Assembly (NCBI GenBank): GCA_016806645.1
Contig: JACSYO010002062.1
Span: forward strand, 146,001-210,000
Length of the DNA: 64,000 bases
Direction: 5' to 3'
From: Ophiodon elongatus
Lineage: Eukaryota; Chordata; Actinopteri; Perciformes; Hexagrammidae
Shown here: positions 36,501-50,700 of the stretch, piece by piece
How positions within the stretch are numbered: the first letter of the stretch is position 1
Layout of the letters: each line of letters opens with the position of its first letter
Notes under the pieces: model-generated
Told to the model about the DNA's origin: nothing
Database searches by the model: none
Seen by the model: only the letters and a program-made list of their open reading frames with translations
Program-made: the position numbers and the translations under genes

Positions 36501-39500
36501 CCCTCAAATGCCCTTTTTTTTTTTTACCTAGTGGTCTATGCGATCAAAAGTTTGGGTTTTAATAGGATTCAATGGGGACATTTTTGTCCTTTAATGATCT
36601 GGTGGTCTGTATTTTTGATACACAATTTATTAAAGACTTATTTACTATATGAGCTGAGGTTAAACTTCCCAAATTTGTATTTATTTTATTTATTTGTGAC
36701 CAATTCTGTAATCATGCAGCCATCTTAAGTTGTCCAATGACATGGAGTCTGACACTGTACGTAAATGCGGTATGTCCAGTACATTTTAGTACCACAGAGC
36801 CTCTAGAAGGGTAGATTCTAGCATGTAAAGTAAATTAATTGAACAAAAATCGAAATATCTTTGGAATATATTCTGTGTCATTTGGACTTCTAGAACCTGT
36901 GAGTGTAACTGATAGAATAGTCAGCTGATATGTATGATAGCGAACGTGTACGATTGTACACATACCACATCCGTCCGTGTCCTTGGTCTTCTTGTATCTG
37001 CAGAAGCAGTCCACGGAGCCGGGCTTGTTCTTACACTCAAACTTGGCATTGGGGCAGGTTGTGAGCTCTGCACACTCGTCTATATCTACAATACAGACAA
37101 AGACCATTAAAATGTTGTGAATGAAACGTGCTGCCATTCATACTGAGGTCCTGGGTGTTCAGCACCTGTGCAGTTGCGTCCGTCCCCTGTGAAGCCCGGC
37201 TTACACGTGCATGTGAAGTTTTGTCTCGTGCTGAGGCAGTCGGCGTCTTTGTGGCAGGGGAAGGGGAAAGGAAGGATGCACATGTCTGAGAGAAGAAGGA
37301 GATCAATTATATTGTGTGGTGGTGGATTTATTTTTCTTCTCCAAACCTGATAACAGGTAGACGCACAAAAGCGCTACGTACCGTGCTCAAAGCACTTGTA
37401 TCCCCGTTTTACCACAGAGACGGCGTTATCGGGACACTCCCCACATGTGAACCGGCCGGGCTCGGACCCCGACTTGCACCGCACGCCTCGGAAACAGGCG
37501 TTGCCTCGACATACGTCTGCGGTGTTACCACAGAACTTTCCACTGAATCCTTTGGGGCACAAGCACGCCACCACCTGTGAGGGACAAATGATGAACAGAA
37601 CGGAAGAGGGACAATACCAAAAAAAAATGTAAAAGCTAGAAAATGTCCCTAATTAGAAATCCTCCAAACATAAAACAACTTTTGTCTGCTTATTCCACTC
37701 AAGTGATGGCTAGAGAGAGGGAAATTGTTGCAGTGCATAGGGCCGACAACAACAAAAAACTAAAAAACTCACCTGGAACGTTCCCTGCTGGTGGTTTTCG
37801 GTGATGCTGTCATACTGGCAGGAGCCTCCGTTGAGGCAGTTGCAGACGCGTAGGATTGGGGTGAACAGGGAGCTGCTGGAGAGCTCGTCACTGACCCTGA
37901 TGGTCAGCTGGACAGGCTGCGTGGTCAGGGGCGTCCACGTCAGGATTCCGTCGCCTGGAGGGTGGGGGGGTCAAGTATCAGCACGGTGACGGATGCTTAA
38001 GAGGCCGTATCGTCTTCCTTTGGTTTAACTAAAAACAACTCTTCATACCAAAGAGATTTTAGAGAAAAGTGTACGAGTGTCTCACCGCTGCCTATGGAAG
38101 TCCGTGCAGGCCTGGGGTGGAGCAATGAGTAGGTGACGGGGTCTCCATTTGGGTCCTGAGCGACAATCTGGATGCTGACCGTCGAATTGACCTTACAGCG
38201 GATCATTGTGGGCTCTGTCACTATGGGAGGTGGGTTACCTAGCAGACCACGTCAAATAAATGCAAGTCAATAGTGAAAAAATGAAGAAAGTAAAAAACTT
38301 TCCAAAAAACAAAATAGCCATCTTACCATAGATCAGAGCCATATTTTCATATTGCTTCTTGGCCTCCAGAGTCTGCAAGCCCAGGTCGGAGCTGCCGGTG
38401 GCTACGGTGTCGTGGACGCACTGTATGCTGCCTTTACAGGTTCTCCTCAGCTCCTCCACCTCAGCGGGACTGACGCTGCCCAGCAGGCGCTCTGAGGGGG
38501 CCGGCTCCAGTGGAACCAGTGGAGGTGGAGAGAACAACAGGCTCTCTGGGAGGAGAACTGCCCCTAGAAACACACACAAGGGTACAGAGTTGAGGATGGT
38601 AGGGACAGGTGTAGCAGTGCACTTGAGACTGGACTCAGGAAGGCCTGACTCATGAATTGTTTCCTAATAAAAGGTACACTGTGTAGCATTTAGGATAATC
38701 TATTGGCAAAAATGGAATATACAGTAATATTATTTAAAAAAAAATATTATATCTTAGAATAAACTGTTTATATCTACATATGGAAGGGGAAAAGACAAAC
38801 CAAACTCCGGCTCTAGATAGGGACATTACAAATTAGTCTTTGTGCTTTCTCGCTTCGCAGGTTTCCACAGATTGTGGTTGCATCTGGATCCTGGTCCTGC
38901 CTCCTGCCTCCTGCCTCCTGGTTCCTGCCGTGACCCTACTGACGCACATTCTTCTCTATTTTCCTTCTGTATGAATTCATGCACCATTAATGCACATTAC
39001 TAACTCTGCTCCATCCCCGAAGTCTTTGTGCCTTCTCGCCTCGCAGGTTTCTGTGGATCGTGGTTAAATCTGGACCCTGGTTCTGCGTCCTGCTGTGGTC
39101 CTGCCCGACACCTACTGCTATTATTACATGAATCATTTCTGTCATGTGAATTGAACGTGTTGTAACTCTGTTATGCTGTTCATTCTGTGCACATGACATC
39201 TATTTTTGTACTCTGTCCATCCTGGGAGAGCGATTGTAGTATATTTTGCTCTGTAATGCATGAAGATAACATATGTGAAGGGGCCTGTGACTGTGGAATG
39301 TCGGATCCATTGATGTTTGTTGCACATGGGATAATCATTAGGTACCCCCGCTGGGAAATGCTCCTTGACCTGGAGGATGGAGGAGTAGCTGTGCCTATGT
39401 CCGAAACATGTCTTTTATTGGGGGCCCTCTTTATGACGTCATTATATACTCAAGTCTGGGGCGTAAACAACAACCATATATAAGTGATCGGGAGATCCCC

Positions 39501-41658
39501 GACGGTTAGAGTTCTGTTCGACTTTGGGACTCTCCGGGTGTACATGTCGCCCGTCTTGACATATGTTGCTTGTTTGTAATAAACTTCATTATACCAGCAA
39601 GAACAGTGTCCGCGGAGATTCCTTCATCATCACTCCAACATCACTGTCGCTTGAAATATACAACACGATCCTCCTCTGTTGCTCTCCTGAAGGTTTCTTC
39701 CAATTGAATTGAATTACCGTTTTCAAGTTTTGGTGCCGGCCACCGTATCTTCTACACGCTTTGGGACCTGGGAGTTTCAGTTGGTTGCAATCTGCGACCC
39801 TACCGCTAGATGTGGCCAAATCCTATACACTGCACCTTTAAGTTGACAACAGAATGTTTGGTGCAGGGAGGCCAAACATTGTAATGTCATGGCCAATAAA
39901 ACCCACACTTTTAAACAAAGTCTTTTGATCCATTGTCAATAAAAAAAAGATTATTACAGCATCTTAAAAAGCTGACCGAAAGCATGGAGAGAAGACTCCA
40001 GAACCTATCCAGCAAACTGACGGACCAAAGTCCACTCACAGGAGAGGCCGAAGGGGTGCAGCGCCTCCTCAGAGGGGGGATTGAGGTCCGCTGAGCGGAG
40101 GAGCCTGCCGTCAGACATGAGGAAATCGTCGGAGCGGTTGGAGCTCCAGAGACCCATGAGGCCCACAGTGCGGTTGTAGAAGGTCTGCGGAACCTCCACC
40201 ATGGCCGCAAGATGATTGTGGCCGTCGATCCGCCACGCCACCACGTGGAGACCACCGGCGTACACCGCCGCGCAGCGATTCACTGACATACAACGCACTG
40301 CAAAGTCCTTTTCCCCCATGTGCACGACACCTGAAAGGACAGCCATGACACATTTGTCAAACATCATCGCAAGCTTTTGTCTCCCACAGCTTTTAGGTCT
40401 TAAATACATGATTCAGCATCGTGGAGTCTCATACAAAAAAATAACACCATTCTTTTTTTTATTGCATGTCAGATGTGTGCGGCAATCATTACCAACTGTG
40501 ACTAGGACCTCAACATTGTCCACAAAGACCTGCAGTCCGTCTCCGTTCTCCACACATCTCCATTCAATCTGAAAATGAAAGATTGGTTAAAGAAGGAGTT
40601 ATACATATTATCTAATATTTTTATTTATATATATATATACTATTTAGTCTGCTTTAACCACTGGATGGAAATCTGTGATGGTCTTGACTGTAAGGTTATG
40701 TACTTGTACCATTGCCAACACATCTTGTACTCCAAAAAAGGTTGAAAGAAATAATCAAAACAATTCAACAATTATTTGAGTTAATATAAGTCAATGGTCA
40801 ATTTTCCTTCCCAACTCACTTATTCCTCCGTCACAAACATACATACGATTATTGATGCACTAATTTGCTCTCTTTCCCAGAGTTAGGTGAGAAGATTGAT
40901 TTAAAGTGGGAGGCGATGAGCTTAGCTTAGCTTTGCATAAACTCCCCCTAAAACCACAAGTAGCTGCTTTTATATTTCTGTTTGTGATAGATAAAACAAA
41001 CAAGATTGTTGTGTATCTTTGGACAGAACCAGCTGTTTCCCCCTGCTTATTTATGCTAAGCTAGGCTTAGACTTAACACACAAACATGAGAGTCCCATTA
41101 ATCTACCACGGAAGCCCTGAGAGGCGAGTTAGGAAGGTTAGAAATGATCTGATCTAAATAAGAACAGGTGTTTCCATCTGTGAAAACCCTTGGCAGGTGA
41201 AAAATATATATTTTTGGGGAGTCAGGAACACTTTTCTGCAGTTGTTGTTGTACTACTAATTTCAGCCACAAGAGGCTGAGTTAATTATTTAATTTCTCCA
41301 TGCACTTTAAACTCAAGTATATTGTGTGTTAGTAAGTTATGTAAATACAAACACGACAAAAAATCTGCCAAAACTTTTTCTGCCCTACCTGTTGTCACAG
41401 ATGGAAAAATTGTAACTTAGCAAATTTCTTTTTTTTTTACTTGGTGCATTTTTTTTTCTTCACCTTTCCGTCAAGTTAGATCAGACTTAGGAAAGGATCT
41501 CCTAATTTGTTTTTCCTCACTTGCCTCTCGGTGCTTCCATGATCTCCTCCTCCACCTCTCAGAAAGAAAGTGAATAGGCTCATTTTCCAAAATGCAAAAC
41601 TTCCTGTAAAACACACACTCTCTCTCTGTGAAATACACCCACAGTTACACTGTCTCCC

Positions 41659-41723
<65 letters not shown>

Positions 41724-44700
41724 ACCTGACCTTCCCAATGCCCTGGTGGAAGGCGGCCATGCGCACCACCACTGGGACCTCAATGATCCCCTTTGCGTCC
41801 GTGTGGAGCTTGTCAGTCTGTCCTTGCAGGGTGAAGATATTAGAGCCGGTGGCGGAGGAGAGGCGCAATATCACAAACTCTCCCAGGGCCTTGAAGGAGT
41901 ACTCGGTCCCGTCGAAGGTGATGAAATGGAGACTGCCGTACACCATCGCTGCAAAGGAAATTGGTAAGACAGGTTTTCTGGCAAATTCATCCTAATGTAG
42001 TCCTCTTTGATTCAAGGCTTTCAGAGAATGGACAGACCACTGATTACTGTACAGTCTGTGAGCTTCTGCTGGTTTCAACTTGCTCTGCGTTTACTCGAAA
42101 TAATCCCTCTTACCGACACCCTGCGTCACCTTCTTGCCCTGAGTGTAGCTGTAAGGGCTGTCCCAGCTGTAACCCTGGCAACGGTCCAGTGGTCTCTTGT
42201 TGAGGTAATGGTGGCATAGAGGAGACTCGATACAACACCACTGGAACGGCAGGAGATCTTCATCTGGAGAGAGAGCTTTGATTCAATATTTAAACTTGAA
42301 GGCACAGATTAATAGTCAGACATACTGCCCCGTGAGCAGAAGGTTGCTTTACCGTGTGTCTTACTTTGTCCTTGAGCAAGGCACTAACTTTTTCGGACAT
42401 ATTTAAAACAATTAATAGGAAATTCTTGTCATATTTGTGTGGAAGTATTACTGAATGCCCATGCATCAATCATTAATATGATGAAGGGTACAGTACAAAG
42501 CTCTATTAGATACATATACATTTGTATTTATACTGTTTTTTTCATGTTGGATTTGACCAAAAATAGAAAACCACGTGTATTACCGATATGTTTCTGCATG
42601 CTGTTTCCGGAGAAGTAGCGTTCACTGTACCCCGCCAGCAGGGGGCCCTCTGGTTCATACACGCACCTCTTCCCTGAACCACGCCTGGACAGGATGGACT
42701 GGAAGACGTGCCCCCCCGCACCCCCCCACCGCTGACCCCTCAGTGTCTTCACCCTGGAACCCGGATCGGTAGTGTCCTGCAGGAACGACAGGTCCTCCTG
42801 AGCCTGGGTGCGGGTGCAAGGACACGGAGACAGCTCCTTTGTCCACTCAGCGGGGTCAGGCTCCTTGGTCGCCCACGCCTGGCACCTGATGCGTGGATCC
42901 ATGTCCGACCCCGCCCGTCCCGTTAAGTCGTACAGCAGCTGTCCTGGCTTCCCCATGACCCCTTTCACCTGCTGGGGCCTGTATCTGCCCCCAGGCCCGA
43001 AGAGGTTTCCTGGGGGCACGGTGGGTTCCCTGTGGGAGGACCTCCCGTCTGTGTAGCCAATGAGAGCGTCGTGGTGTGGCCTTTGGCCTGGACCCCAGAG
43101 CATCTCCCCGTATCGCAGGAGGGCAAAGGAGCGCGCTCCGTCTGTGGTCAGGACACACTGGAATGTGTTGGTCTGAAAGTGACAGTTATCGAGTACAGTG
43201 AAAGCCCACATAAACTCTCTTTAAAGACATCTTTACATTAATTTCTTCATGAATTAAAACAATTATTTAAAGGAGCTATTAAGAGTCATAATTGGGTATA
43301 ATTAGTCCTCAGTGTATTGACAAGGGCTCACATACAATGCAAAAAAACTGACATTGCAAGAGGACACACAATAGACAGGTGGCTGCAGATCTCACTACAC
43401 TCAAGCCCTGTAGGTGAAACAGCCCCAAGGTGGCACCAGAGTTAAACAAAAAAAACACCAGTGCTCCAGGAATTATGAATCCTGCTTTCTCTGAGCTGAA
43501 GGGTGAAGGATTCACATCACAGATAGCAATTAAAGCCTGTAAAGTCGGACAAGCATGCAAGCAAACAGCAACACTCCCTGCCCCATCACACCTTCCACTG
43601 TGGCTGCTACATAGAGATCTAAGGGATAGGTAAAGTTTCAGTCAGACCGAGTTTGATAGAAATGATCTTATCTTTTTATATTCTTAATGGTGTGTTTTAT
43701 CCTTCTCATATACAGTCCAGGGTTTTATTCTATAGAGAGTGGGAATATGAATTATTCCATGCATGATATTTAGTAAGCTACTTTGTTCTCTCCAATTCAT
43801 CCTCAATATGTACCAGGATTACACAAATACAATTGTTAGAGATAAACCTCAAACTGTAGTCAGAAAACCAAACCAGTGCAAAAAGCATACCTGTTAGGCA
43901 TCGCATTGATGAACATGTGTTGCATCATTTTTGGTGTCTAAATATGGTTCAGAGTTAAAAAAATATTTATGGTTTGAACCTCTGAGTAGTTGATCTTCTG
44001 GAAGGAGACGGGTATAACATGGTCCCAGGTGATCTTGAGGATCCATGCAGGGGTGAAGGCCGGCTTGCTTCTCCCCTCCTCAAACTTTGAAACCTCGTCT
44101 GCCGTACGGTTGAACACTATCTGGGAGTAGACATCCAACATATCCAGCTCATGGTATTCCTGAAAGATTAGAAAAAAAGAAAAGGAGGAGTAATATAAAG
44201 CACATATTGCAAAATAAAGCTACAAAATGATTAGATATGACAAGCTTGTTTTGTAATCTGCATCTCTATTAAACAAAAACTACAACTGAACAAAAAATAA
44301 AAGCAAACTCTGGCCAGACCAGACTGGCCGGATAAGATCTAACCTGATAGAGCAGCCGTCCGTCCCCATGGGTGAGGTCAGCATCATCCCAAAACGCCGC
44401 CAACAGAGACACATTCATGTTGTCGGGGAAACCGGTGGCTGAAGGGGCTGGGAGCAGGTACTGCTCATTCTCACTAACAGATTGAAACTGGACAAGGCCG
44501 TTGTCAGAAAACTGAGAAAGGAAAGGGAAACACCGACATGATATCAGACCCCTTTCTTTCTATTTTCTATTTTGTTTTGTCATTTATTCTCTCCAGATTT
44601 CAACATAAGAGCTGTGTGAATTAATGCTACACTATTTCACTGCTGGAAACCCTTCAGTAAGACATGTAAGCCCCACAGGGATCATATATTGTATGGGTGA

Positions 44701-47700
44701 TATTATGCTGCCATCTACACACTGTAGGCGGCAGTAAGCCATATGTAATATGTGTACTGCTATCAAACATCCCACTCATGAAGGTTATGCTGTTTTATTC
44801 CACTGAACATTACCGTTACCTACGTTTTAATATTTCAAAAACGTTTTGTCCGAAAGTTTGAATTTTATTTTCTCAATATTGTCCATACTTTAAAAAACTG
44901 TTTTGGACTCTCTGAGCGGGTGGGGGGCAGTGGTCCCTTAATATATTACATATTGAGGGCCCACTGCCCAATTTGAAATGGTCTAGAACCGCCACTGGTT
45001 CTAGAAAGATGCACTTAGAAACTCACATAAACCCTGTCGTACAATTTTCCCATGAAAGGGAAACCCATTGGTGGAGTGATGTATGGAGAATTTCCATCTT
45101 TAGTGTCCATTCTTAATCCTTTATCACCAACCTCTGCTCCAAAGGGGTTAAGGCTGCTCTCTATTGGGGAGAAACAGACAGTTAAACTATAGCTACATTA
45201 TATTGTCATCAACCAAACTAATCAGCTCACTTGTTACCAGTGTGTGACCTGAATGTTTAAGCTCTCAATTCTTATCCGAAGTATGGAAAAAACTTTGAAC
45301 TTTGAAATTGTTTTTATACTTGATCTGTAGTGAAATGTACTATTTTTTACGTTATTTTTACCACAAATGGGATACACCACCAAAAACATTTTCTACTTAA
45401 AACCAAGGTCATTTGTAGGTCATTAAAACAATGACATTTTTTGAGATACAAGGTTTTCACTTAACAACAGTGATGTGACATTTCAAGAATACCCGAAACT
45501 TTTGACAGTCAAAGAAAAGTAATAAGTAATGCAACTAATTAATGAAAAAAAACATGATTAACAAAGGCATAACCAACCCTTCTGAGTCATCATTCTGCAC
45601 ACTGTGCTGTTTTTGGGACAGGAACAGTTGTAAGACCCTGGTAGGTTGGTGCAGGTCGTTTGCCCAGGACATGCCATGGGTGACACGCACTCATTCAAGT
45701 CCACACATCCTCTTTTCCCTCGACCATTGCCTTTGGTAGCATTCCAGCCCCGACTACAAGAGCATTTGAAGCCTCCTGCATGGTTGGAGCAGGTCGCCGC
45801 AGGGTGGCATTGCCCATTAGCCTGTTGGCACTCTTCAAAGTCTACACACAGTGGCCCAATACTCACAAAGCCGGGCCTACACACACATACAAATGACCCC
45901 GGGGTGTTGTGGCAACGAGCCAGAAGGTGGCACGGTTTGGTCAGGGCGACGCACTCATCCACGTCTTTGCACCAGGAGCCATTTCCAGCGTAGCCTAGTG
46001 AGCAGTGGCATGAAAAGGAGCCAAAGGTGTTCCAGCACCGCGCCGAGGGGTGGCATGGTGAATTCTCACATTCGTTGGTGTCAACACATGCCTGTTTCTC
46101 CTCTTGATACCCCAACGAACAAGAGCAGTTGTACGCTCCGGGAATGTTGATGCACACTTGGTCAAAGCGGCACGTGGTGTTGTCCTTGCATTCGTCAATA
46201 TCCCCACAGCCCGCGCCAATGGGTTTGTACCCAGGAGAACACAGGCAAAAGAAGGATCCTGCTGTGTTGTTGCATAATGAGTGCTCGGGGCAAGGGGTGC
46301 CATCAGTGGCGTTACACTCATCCACATCCTGACATTCAGTACCATTCAGAACAAACCCCTGGTTACAGGGGCAACGGTAAGACCCAGGTACGTTGACGCA
46401 TGTTGAATGATGCTGACACACTGAAGAGTTAAGGTAAAATGAGCATTCATCCACATCCACGCACTCCGTCCCATTACTCCAGAATCCTTTGATGCATTCA
46501 CAGTAATATGAGCCGATAGCATTCATACAAGTGCCATTGGTACAAAGCTCTACCAGCTCCGTCTCACTGCATTCATCGATGTCCACACACAAGTCATCCA
46601 CGCGGGAAAATCCAATGTCGCAACGACATAGGTGGCTTCCATTGGTGTTGATGCATGTGCTATGTTCAGGGCATGTAGAGTTGTCTCGGCACTCATCGAT
46701 ATCCTCACAGTCAGTGTTGTTGCTTTGGTAACCTTCCCAGCACTCACAGACCAAAGATCCAACTGTGTTTAGGCAGTTGGAGAATTTAGGGCACTGGATA
46801 AAGCCAATGGAGCACTCATCTACATCCAAACACAGGGAGCCGTAGCCTGAGAAGCCCGGGTTGCATGTACATTCGTAGCTCCCCTCTATGTTAGTACAAG
46901 TGCTATTGTCAGGGCAGGTGAAGTTCCCCGTCACACATTCATTCATGTCCTGACAATGTGTCCCATTGTCCTGAAACCCTTCCCAGCAGTCACAGATGTA
47001 GGAGCCAAATGTGTTGAGGCAGTAGGAGAAGGAACGGCAGACTTCATCTTGCAATTTGTCGCATTCATCCACATCCCAGCATTCGGTGCCATTTCCTTTA
47101 TAACCATCTTTGCACTTGCAGTACAAGGAACCCTGATGTTGGTGACACTCAGCGAGCGGGTGGCAGACGCTACTAGCATTCAGGCAGGTGTCTTCACTCA
47201 CGCATGTGCCCTCGTCATACACCAAGCCCAAGATACACCAACATGTGTAGGAACCAGGGGCGTTGTTGCACGTCATGTTCCCGCTACAAGCCTCGCTTGC
47301 CTGCTGACATTCGTCTACATCCTCACAAACAAAGCCGTCACCCTGGTATCCATCTTGGCACTGGCAGATGTAGGACCCGTTTGTGTTGCTGCACAAAGCC
47401 TGGGTGCTGCAGTTGTGTGGCAGGGTGGAGTTCTGCTCACATTCATTCACGTCATGGCAGTCAAAGCCATTGCCCGCTGTGCCAGGTCGGCAGGCACAGT
47501 AGAAAGATCCAAGCGTGTTAGTGCAACTGGCAACCGGATGACATCCTCCATTTTGGACTTGGCACTCATCTAAGTCTATAATTTATCCAAAATGGGACAG
47601 TGTCAGGGAAACAGCCCCAAATGGTGGTAAAGGGGAGTCAACTTATTGGGGCAAAATAACCAACTCGTGCAATGGATATTAAATAATGAGGAATTGATAC

Positions 47701-50700
47701 TTACCAGAGCAGTTCTTCCCGTCACCTGTGAAGCCGCTGAGACAGAAGCACAAATAGTTGCCCATTGTGTTGACACACCGTGCAAACTCACTACACTCCT
47801 GCTGCCCTGTCTCACACTCGTTCACATCTGGGGAGGGAGGTGGATAGAAAGAGAGGGAGAAAATTTAGCTCTTCAGAGGGCAATCCATTATCAGTGAAGA
47901 ATTTTTGGGTGTTGTTAAATCCAAGTTTTACACACAAAAAGATGGCTTAGTTCGGTGGCTGTGGACCAAAAGGAAACTGTCAGAATTTAAGAAAAAGAGA
48001 TATAACTCATTCCTCATATACTGTCATGTCAAATTGAAATGTGTGGAAACTCATCTGACTGTTGTTCATTAATATGATTATTTGCAGATGTATAGATGTA
48101 AACACGATGTCCCATTTTAGTGTATCAAAATGTGCTTTTACAACATTTGAAGTGTCATGTGACTGAAAACCATTCCTTGCTTCATGGATTATGTAACTTT
48201 TAATGTAGTATTTTCAATGATTTCCTTTGCAAGCCCTTAACTTGTTTTTTGTTCAAAACTAGAATGAGTATTCACACTAAATTCATTGATTGATTGATTC
48301 GCTTAGATATGGACAGCAATTTGGAGGTCTGAAACCAAGCTAACGCTCTATAGATTTATTTTAAAACAACAATAAAACTGTCTTACCCAGACACAGTGTT
48401 CCATTGATAGTGTAGCCTTTTTTGCAGACACAGGAAAACGATCCTGGGATATTCACACACTCCGTTTCATTTTGAGGACAAATGTTTTCCCTCTGGCACT
48501 CATCTATGTCAGAGCAAGCTAGCCCGTCACCCACATAACCCAGGTCACACACACACTGGTATCCGGCAGGCGATCGGTGGCACAGGCCGTGATTGTGGCA
48601 GGCAGGGTCACACAACAGACTGGGTGGCACGCAGGTGCCATTAAAGGCCACTGTGCCATTCAAACATGAACAAACATGAGCGCCAGGGGAGTTGATACAC
48701 TTTGAGAAGGCCGGGCAAATGGTATCGGAGAGGGCGCACTCGTCCACATCCTGACAGAAGAAACCATCACCTTTGAAACCCTGCTGACAGGAGCAGAAGA
48801 AGTCCCCAATGAAGTTGGTGCATAGCGCCCGTGGATGGCAGGTGCCTTCCACAGAACACTCATTGATATCGTCACACTGGGTGCCGTTTGCTGAAAAACC
48901 TCGCTTACAGGTGCAAGTGTGGGATCCGATGGTGTTGAGGCACGTGGCATTGACATGGCACGAGTTGTCTTTACACTCGTCCATATCAACACAGTCCATG
49001 TTGCTGGCTGGGCGGTAGTAACCGACCCGGCAGGGGCACTCGTATGACCCGTCGACGTTCTTGCACTCTTCATTCACTCGACATGGGTTGTTCCACTCCT
49101 TACACTCATCTATATCCTGACAAAGAGTCCGGTTAAACAAGATGAAGCCTGACTGGCATAGGCAAGAGAAGGAACCCTGGTTGTTGACACACAAAGCTTT
49201 GTTTCTGCAACTTCCATTGTCCACCAGACACTCGTTCACATCATTACACTGGATCACCCCATCTCCAAAATAACCCGTCTGACAGGTGCAGTTGTAGGAG
49301 CCGGGAAGGTTAATGCAAAGGGCGTTGGAGTGGCACTGCGTAGCCAGCGAGCACTCATCCACATCCACGCAGGTGGAGCCATCTCCCCTGTACCCTGCTG
49401 TGCACTGACAAGAGAAGGAGCCAGGTGAGTTTGTGCAGGTTGCGTAGGGGCTGCAGCGGCCCTCCACGCATTCATCCTGGTCATAGCACTTTGAGTTGTT
49501 GAAGATGAAGCCGCTGCCACAGTCGCAGTAATACGACCCCGCAGTGTTGACGCAGGTAGTGGTTGAAGGGCAGATGTTGGGATTTGCACACTCATCGATG
49601 TCTTCACACAGTCGACCGTCTCCTATAAAACCTCCCAAACAGGAGCACTCGTAGCTCCCGAGCCTGTTGATACAAGCAGCCCTGGGGTCGCATTGATTGT
49701 TTTCGTTGCATTCATTTACGTCTGCGCACATCAGTCCGTTTCCGTTGAAACCGCTGTTGCAGGTACACCGGTATGACCCCATGGTGTTGATGCAATCCGC
49801 GTAAAGACTGCAGATGTTGCGCGCACACTCGTCGATGTCCACGCAGCTCTGCCCGTTACTCTTGAAGCCATTGTTGCATGTGCAGCTGTAGGTGCCGGGC
49901 AGGTTTTTACAGCCTTTGTAGCCGAGTGAAGAACACAAACGAGGATTCTCTGAACATTCATCTATGTCAAGACACAGGTAGTTCCCGTTGCCCTTGTAGC
50001 CAGCATTACAGGTACACACGTAAGACCCTGGGTTGTTGGTGCAGGTGGCGTTCCAGTGGCAGATCTTTTGGTTAGCGCATTCGTTAAAATCCTTACACTG
50101 GAAGCCGTTGCCCGTGAAGCCGACTTTACACTTGCACTGTCGCCCACCCTCGTAGTTCGTGCAGAGGGCATTGGCATGGCAACCCCCATTGTCTTTTTGG
50201 CACTCGTCAATGTCCTGGCAGGTGGTGCCGTCTCCGACATATCCACTGAGGCAGACACAGCTATAGCTGCCCAGGGTGTTGTTGCAGCGGGCCTGTGGGT
50301 GACAGCCGTGCAGGCCACTGAGGCATTCGTCGATGTCGTTGCACAGAAGACCGTCGCCCTGGTAGCCCATGCGGCACACACAGGTGAAGTTGTTTCTGAC
50401 CTGCAGACACTGGGCCTCAATGTGGCACTTGCTGCCCGCCGCCGCACATTCCTTCGGGTTGACAACTGAAAAGAACAAGAGGGAGAGAGAATTGCTTGAG
50501 AAACACTGAATGTGATTATGTGTCAACTCAATTTTACAAATATGTCTTGGGAGTATTTGTGGTGTCTGCTGTCAATGTGTCGGGTAAAGAAAGCAAGTGA
50601 CGGTAAGATACCTGCACAGCAGTATTCCAGCCCTGCCAGTAGACTTACCAGCCACAGGAGTGGAATCCTGTGTGGACAGAGAGAAGAATCATGAGAATGT

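Larger units (their letters stand above)
38663..39841. mobile_element. Inverted-repeat element split by later insertions (family E, nested)
   Basis: The left end 'AAAGGTACACTGTGTAGCAT' (38669) and the right end 'CACTGCACCTTTAA' (to about 39841) are inverted copies of one terminus. 38669-38835 and about 39716-39841 read as the two halves of one short element. Between them lie about 880 bp of foreign repeats: a two-copy block (38840 and 39024) and an LTR-like block (39330-39635). All of it sits in one intron of the EGF-array gene. Confidence 0.7.

Noticed and set aside
50056..50469. Long + strand frames opposite the EGF arrays (also 46956-47573)
   Set aside because: Antisense shadows of the cysteine-rich coding exons.
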